32,228 bases of DNA from Ammoniphilus resinae. Its GTDB lineage: Bacteria; Bacillota; Bacilli; Aneurinibacillales; RAOX-1. The DNA lies in contig NZ_JAGGKT010000030.1 of assembly GCF_017873965.1 (NCBI RefSeq), forward strand, positions 1 through 32,228, in the 5' to 3' direction. The notes beneath the pieces are model-generated. The model had not been told where the DNA came from. It saw nothing but the letters and a program-made list of their open reading frames with translations, and did not search any database. Of this stretch, positions 28,704 through 32,228 are shown in pieces. Position 1 is the first letter of the stretch. Every line of letters starts with the position of its first letter. The position numbers were made by a program, and so were the translations under genes.

Positions 28704-29360
28704 ATGGATTGGATGAGATGGACAAAAGGACAATTACGTTTGTATGTTTCTCGTGATCTATTCAAACAGGATATTGAAAATGAATTAGAAGCTGCCGAAG
28801 ACGATGTGAGAATTAGTACAACACACTGGAAAATGACAACAAGTTTTAGCAGCTTACCTTCCAGCCCGGTAGAGGAAGAAGTGGAACGCCGTGAAAGCAT
28901 CAAAGAAAGGCTGCTCAGACAGTTGAAAGAACACGAAACCCAATGCAAGAAGATACATTCTTCACTTCAAACACTTTCCAACATCGAGCGCAGCGCCTTG
29001 GAATGGGCTTATATGAACGCTTCTTATAATTCTGATTTAAATATTGCTGATTTTCTAAATGTTCCTCTCAATGAATTTTGGAGGGTTAAAATTACGGCTT
29101 TGCATAAGGTCTATTGTAGTCTAAAGAGCACAACCCACCCGATTAATTTAGATGATTACCTGGAACGAGAAAGACAGAAGCGGAAAAGGAATCTGAAGAT
29201 AGATGGGGAAAAACCTATTCGGATACAAGATCGGAACCGCAGAAAAATCTCACATCCTGATCTATATGATTTTACGCAGGGAATGAAAGATACCTTTATC
29301 CCATGGTATGAACTGCCGCGTTTAGCAGAGTTTGTCCATTTAGCCAAAGGAGTAAGGTAA
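28704..29360 (+). CDS. ArpU/RinA-like phage transcriptional regulator (218 aa)
   Basis: ATG 28704 after GGGAGGTAAG. Residues about 60-90 form a helical coil (RRESIKERLLRQLKEHETQC). Residues about 93-140 (LSNIERSALEWAYMNASYNS, DLNIADFLNVPLNEFWRVKI) resemble the sigma-70 region 4-like HTH of late activators such as ArpU and RinA. The C-terminus is basic then acidic. In phages this gene sits just before the terminase genes, and here it precedes a terminase-small-like gene, but no late operon follows. Target promoters unknown. Confidence 0.65.
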   Translation: MDWMRWTKGQLRLYVSRDLFKQDIENELEAAEDDVRISTTHWKMTTSFSSLPSSPVEEEVERRESIKERLLRQLKEHETQCKKIHSSLQTLSNIERSALEWAYMNASYNSDLNIADFLNVPLNEFWRVKITALHKVYCSLKSTTHPINLDDYLERERQKRKRNLKIDGEKPIRIQDRNRRKISHPDLYDFTQGMKDTFIPWYELPRLAEFVHLAKGVR

Positions 29361-29388
29361 CAAAATAAATGGAAGTGGGTGAAATAAA

Positions 29389-29772
29389 ATGGCAGGAAAA
29401 ATCAATCACAAGCAAGAGCAAGTCATTGTTGCCTTACTGAATTACCCAACGATTAAACAGGCTGCCGATGCGTCCGGGGTTGGGGAAACAACGATTTATA
29501 GATGGTTACGGGATGAAGACTTTAAACAGTCCTATAAGGAAGTAAGGCATAAAGCCCTTGGTAACACTATTGCCCGTTTGCAACAAGTATCTCAACAAGC
29601 AGTAAATACACTACAAGAGGTAATGATGGACGACACAGCCACCCCCAATAGTAGAGTATCCGCAGCTAAAGCAGTTCTGGAAATGGCATTCAAGGCTTAT
29701 GAACTCGAAGATTTAGCACAAAGGGTGGAAGAGTTAGAAAAGCACCTTGAAGAAGGTGGTAAAGCAGGATGA
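29389..29772 (+). CDS. HTH protein of terminase-small-subunit/phBC6A51 type (127 aa)
   Basis: ATG 29389, with GTGGGTG upstream. The N-terminal HTH (QEQVIVALLNYPTIKQAADA, SGVGETTIYRWLRDEDFKQS) is followed by a helical oligomerisation region (RLQQVSQQAVNTLQEVMMDD, SRVSAAKAVLEMAFKAYELE) and an acidic coil. This is the architecture of small HTH proteins encoded beside phage terminases. With no large subunit present it may have become a plasmid DNA-binding or replication factor. The stop overlaps the next start (ATGA). Confidence 0.72.
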   Translation: MAGKINHKQEQVIVALLNYPTIKQAADASGVGETTIYRWLRDEDFKQSYKEVRHKALGNTIARLQQVSQQAVNTLQEVMMDDTATPNSRVSAAKAVLEMAFKAYELEDLAQRVEELEKHLEEGGKAG

Positions 29773-30080
29773 TCATCAAGAACTCATTATTCAAACGGGT
29801 TGAACGCATTCAAAAAGCGTTCGGCCCTTCTTTAGTAGAAGAATCTAAGAAAAAACAGTACAGGTTTAGTATTGATGAATGGACAGATGATGAAATCAAG
29901 GATTACTTCTTTAATCAGCCAGAACACTTGGTTTCTAAAGCGCGGGAAACAGATTGGGAATGGGTCAATGATGATAACCCGGGTGGAAGGCTTAGAACAT
30001 TCCTTAAAGGGTGCAGCATAAATGAACTGAAAGAGCTGGAAAGGCTACTCCTTGAATCCGAGGTGGGGGAACATGCTTAA
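29769..30080 (+). CDS. Hypothetical protein (103 aa)
   Basis: ATG 29769 overlaps the previous stop. Soluble with an acidic middle part (SIDEWTDDEIKDYFFNQPEH), a Trp-rich stretch (DWEWVNDDNPGGRLRTFLKG) and a C-terminal helix (INELKELERLLLESEVG). No family recognised. Coupled to its neighbours in a three-gene phage-like run. Confidence 0.6.
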   Translation: MIIKNSLFKRVERIQKAFGPSLVEESKKKQYRFSIDEWTDDEIKDYFFNQPEHLVSKARETDWEWVNDDNPGGRLRTFLKGCSINELKELERLLLESEVGEHA

Positions 30081-30318
30081 AAACAAGCTAAAAAAGTTGG
30101 AAAAAACCACAAGAGAGAGAAAACGAGCCTCAGAAACCGGAGTTTTCATGGTTGATGTAAACTACAAAAAAGATAGAATGCAGATAGATAAATTAGGGTT
30201 CAATGGATCGGTAAATGAGGGCGAGGAATTAATGTCCAAGTACCCTGGAGCGGTTTTTATTTTAATGGATATACCAAGGGATGATGAGGATAGTACCGTT
30301 TACGACTGGTGCAAATAA
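30073..30318 (+). CDS. Hypothetical protein (81 aa)
   Basis: ATG 30073 is chosen because GAGGTGGGG lies right before it; it overlaps the previous gene by eight bases. Basic helical N-terminus (KNKLKKLEKTTRERKRASET), then an acidic alpha/beta part ending PGAVFILMDIPRDDEDSTVY. No family recognised. Last gene of the run; a repeat-rich noncoding stretch follows. Confidence 0.58.
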   Translation: MLKNKLKKLEKTTRERKRASETGVFMVDVNYKKDRMQIDKLGFNGSVNEGEELMSKYPGAVFILMDIPRDDEDSTVYDWCK

Positions 30319-30690
30319 AGGAGGGGCAGGAAGCGTAAGAAATTTCGAATGTAGTACAACAATGCAGTACAACAAACGAAAATATAGAGAAAAACCTTTA
30401 TTTATATGGGTTCAATGGTACCGGAATGGTAACGCAAAATGATGGTAAATGATGGTGAATGATAGCATTTTTTTTGCTACAAACCCTAATAAAACCTAAC
30501 TTCTCGTGCGCATATAGAAAACCATGCGAAAAGGCTACAAAAGCTAATAAATGCTAAGGTTCTACGCGCGTATAGGAATTTTGATCATAGCGGAATTTTC
30601 CGCCGTGAAACGTGGCTCCGAAAAATCGGGGTACGGATCTCACTCCCTATTTTCGGGAACCAATTGAAAAAGAAATTTTATATGGGATTA
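30319..30690. repeat. Repeat-rich noncoding region (oriT or single-strand origin candidate)
   Basis: No gene. It holds AGTACAACAA twice, 13 bp apart (30353, 30366). Three decamers in phase lie at 30441-30470 (GATGGTAAAT, GATGGTGAAT, GATAGCATTT). A degenerate direct repeat of about 48 bp starts at 30476 and 30534 (both GCTACAAA, then TAATAAA, CTAA, TTCT and GCGCnTATAG). GCGGAA/TTCCGC forms a short hairpin near 30590-30603, and CCGA/TCGG another near 30618-30631. Dense short repeats plus hairpins between operons are typical of transfer or replication origins. Confidence 0.5.
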
Positions 30691-30903
30691 CTAATATTTT
30701 TCACGTTTGAATGTAGCTAAAATATCTATTGTGAAATGCTCACTCACCTTACCATCGTCATGTTCACTTATTTCACGGGTATTGACCGCAGAAACCAATT
30801 CCCAACCGTATTCACCAAGGTCGTTTAACGTATTTTGATATCCATTTAGATCATTATCATCTTCAATATTAAAAAGCCTCGTTGTGTACTCCCATTTTCT
30901 CAT
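30691..30903 (-). CDS. DUF4177-like protein (70 aa)
   Basis: Sequence MRKWEYTTRLFNIEDDNDLN, then LNDLGEYGWELVSAVNT and FTIDILATFKREKY. The KWEYxTxxF, LNxLGxxGWELV and C-terminal FKR strand are the hallmarks of the DUF4177 family of small beta-alpha-beta proteins common in phages and Bacillota. Function unknown. Monocistronic; the ribosome-binding site (AGAGGACTACGC) is only moderate. Confidence 0.82.
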   Translation of the reverse strand: MRKWEYTTRLFNIEDDNDLNGYQNTLNDLGEYGWELVSAVNTREISEHDDGKVSEHFTIDILATFKREKY

Positions 30904-31004
30904 ATGCGTAGTCCTCTCTATCGATATATTCCAAGGTAAACATTCAATTTCGAGGAGAGGATTTCCTTCTATCAGCCCGTTGAAGTTAAAACATCAGCCT
31001 TTTT

Positions 31005-31859
31005 CTAATACACAAACTCCACAAAGCTTGGAGAGCGCATGAACCCCTTCTTAGTCCAACACTGGAACCTTACTTTGCACCTAATTAGAGGATCAAGATA
31101 AACCCATTCCCGATCTTCTTTTCGAATAAGCTGTTTAGATATCTGATGAAATGCTTGACGTGCAGCCGGTGGAACAAATTCAACGGTCCCGATATACTTC
31201 CCACCTTTTGTGATTGACCACGCAAATTCACCTTTTCGGATCCCAGCAATCTCGACTATTTCATGCTGATAATTTTTGATCTTTAACCAAGAATAGCTAC
31301 GGGTGTCCAACTGATAGATTGAATCCTTCCGTTTAGATACGATCCCCTCCAAACCAAGTTTTACAACGGCCTGGAATAAAGCATCTCCATCATCATAGGA
31401 GTCGATAACAGTTAAATAATCAGAGGGGCCCGCGATATCTGACAGCAGCTGCAACCTTTCATTCAACGGAAGATGTGTAACACCATTCCCATTTAGGTAC
31501 AGGATATCAAATGCAATAAAAGCTGCCGGCAGATTACAGGATAACCGACGAATAGAAGTTTCCTTAGATGCCTGAAACCGCTCCATAACTGATTCAAAAC
31601 AAGGTTTTCCTTGAGCATCGATCACAACCATTTCACCATCTAATACCACGTTTGCTGCAGATAATTTTATTGTTTGGAGTTCAGGGTACTGCCGGGTACA
31701 TTCGTTTTGATGGCGGGTGAATAACTTAACACCATTATCCTGTGCATAGGAAAGAAGGCACCTATGTCCATCGAATTTCAATTGATGGATCCATTCGCTA
31801 CCGGCAGGGGGAATATCAGATTTGTGAAGAAGGATTGGCTTAATAGGTACATTCAACAT
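31005..31859 (-). CDS. ATP-dependent DNA ligase (284 aa)
   Basis: Nucleotidyltransferase ligase of the LigD-like/YoqV type. Motif I QLKFDGHR (Lys about 28), motif III LDGEMVVID, motif IIIa AFDILYLNG, motif IV LEGIVSKR, motif V SWLKIKN, then an OB fold (FVEFVY at the end). It joins nicks using ATP, unlike the NAD-dependent host LigA. The start ATG 31859 is preferred (AGGTGATT just before); GTG 31868 lies within that site. It sits at the origin side, transcribed away from the iterons, and fits with primase-helicase and XPB-like helicase as plasmid-encoded replication or repair functions. Confidence 0.93.
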   Translation of the reverse strand: MLNVPIKPILLHKSDIPPAGSEWIHQLKFDGHRCLLSYAQDNGVKLFTRHQNECTRQYPELQTIKLSAANVVLDGEMVVIDAQGKPCFESVMERFQASKETSIRRLSCNLPAAFIAFDILYLNGNGVTHLPLNERLQLLSDIAGPSDYLTVIDSYDDGDALFQAVVKLGLEGIVSKRKDSIYQLDTRSYSWLKIKNYQHEIVEIAGIRKGEFAWSITKGGKYIGTVEFVPPAARQAFHQISKQLIRKEDREWVYLDPLIRCKVRFQCWTKKGFMRSPSFVEFVY

Positions 31860-31936
31860 AATAATCACCTAAAGAAAGGCTATCACTACGTTCCATGGTC
31901 ATCATTATGGGATTAATGGAAAAAACATCATCGTTT

Positions 31937-32228
31937 ATGGTGTTACGGGTATGACAGTGGTGTTACGGTGGTGTTACGGCTCAAAGTATTGATATCATTG
32001 AATTTATTATATATGTAACACCGTAACACTAATAATTAATTTAATATAGGTAGTTATTATATAAAAAAAAATCACGTTGAGGCTTAACGTTATTATTTTT
32101 TTTTTTTTTTTTCAAATAGGCTATAAGCAAAACATGGTGTTACGGGTATTACGGTGTTACGGCATGGTTAAAAGTCAGTCGTATCAAGGGTTGAGGGCTT
32201 GTTCAGGTGTAACACCAGGTGTAACACC
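31937..32228. other. Iteron cluster and AT-rich tract: replication origin candidate, left part
   Basis: GGTGTTACGG units lie at 31939-31948, 31959-31968 and 31970-31979, and two inverted copies at 32015-32030. They are followed by an AT-rich tract (32030-32130, including a run of 17 T at 32096-32112) and by the copy of bases 1-95. The circular sequence continues with the repeats listed at 1-120. Iterons flanking an easily melted tract indicate the replication origin. Confidence 0.7.
32134..32228. repeat. 95-bp terminal direct repeat (circular closure), right copy
   Basis: Identical over all 95 bases to positions 1-95; it should be counted once in the finished circle. Confidence 0.9.

Noticed and set aside
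1-32228. CRISPR array or tRNA genes
   Set aside because: No regularly spaced identical repeats of CRISPR length and no sequence with tRNA cloverleaf features were found on reading.
1-32228. Complete temperate phage genome
   Set aside because: No major capsid, portal, large terminase, tail tube or endolysin; ParA/RHH partition, iterons and a coupling ATPase favour a plasmid.

Overview
The window is one complete circular extrachromosomal element of about 32,133 bp. The last 95 bases (32134-32228) repeat the first 95 exactly, as an assembler leaves when it closes a circle. Low-GC composition, strong AGGAGG ribosome-binding sites, sigma-A promoters, a Bacillus-type Hfq and a YhjD-like protein point to Bacillales, most likely Bacillaceae. 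No capsid, portal, large terminase or lysis genes are visible. I read it as a plasmid with many phage-related genes (a plasmid/phage mosaic).

Layout. The origin candidate spans the contig junction (31937 through 120): GGTGTTACGG iterons in both orientations around an AT-rich tract. It is followed by a small coiled-coil gene (282-716), a gene-poor 0.95 kb region that looks like a large structured RNA (750-1665), and tyrosine recombinase 1 (1706-2737). From 2939 to 9188 lie a small basic protein, a coiled-coil protein, a Gln-rich virion-like protein and a 1455-aa polyvalent-type protein. Then comes a leftward operon: tyrosine recombinase 2, a HTH excisionase-like protein and hfq. The next part holds a coiled-coil protein, a membrane-anchored Mrr-like nuclease and an XRE regulator, then a transfer cassette (two small membrane proteins, a coupling-protein ATPase and a replication-relaxation protein), then parA, a ribbon-helix-helix parB-like gene and a PemK/MazF-like toxin. 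From 20 to 28 kb there are small regulators, a hairpin-rich RNA region, a 1092-aa primase-polymerase/DUF927 helicase, an XPB-like helicase and a winged-helix protein. The rest holds two zinc-ribbon proteins, an ArpU/RinA-like regulator, a terminase-small-like HTH protein, a repeat-rich noncoding stretch, a DUF4177 protein and an ATP-dependent DNA ligase.

The most unusual finding is four matching 28-bp sites with dif/Xer geometry (11-bp arm, 6-bp spacer, 11-bp inverted arm) at 2745, 11460, 19904 (inverted) and 28079. They cut the circle into four segments of about 8.7, 8.4, 8.2 and 6.8 kb, each with its own functional theme. One tyrosine recombinase gene ends 7 bp from one site, and the other starts about 115 bp from another. 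The six-base spacers all differ. This looks like a modular plasmid built on its own Xer-like system.

Other signals cut across the modules. TTAACATTAATATTAA-type repeat clusters are dispersed around the circle (candidate sites for the RHH ParB-like protein), two of them 43-46 bp beyond a dif-like site. Two promoters nearly 9.3 kb apart share -35, -10, spacing and decamer operators, tying the recombinase/hfq operon to a small-protein operon. Three blocks of structured RNA, alongside a plasmid-borne Hfq, suggest extensive riboregulation. All calls come from reading sequence; no database search was run.
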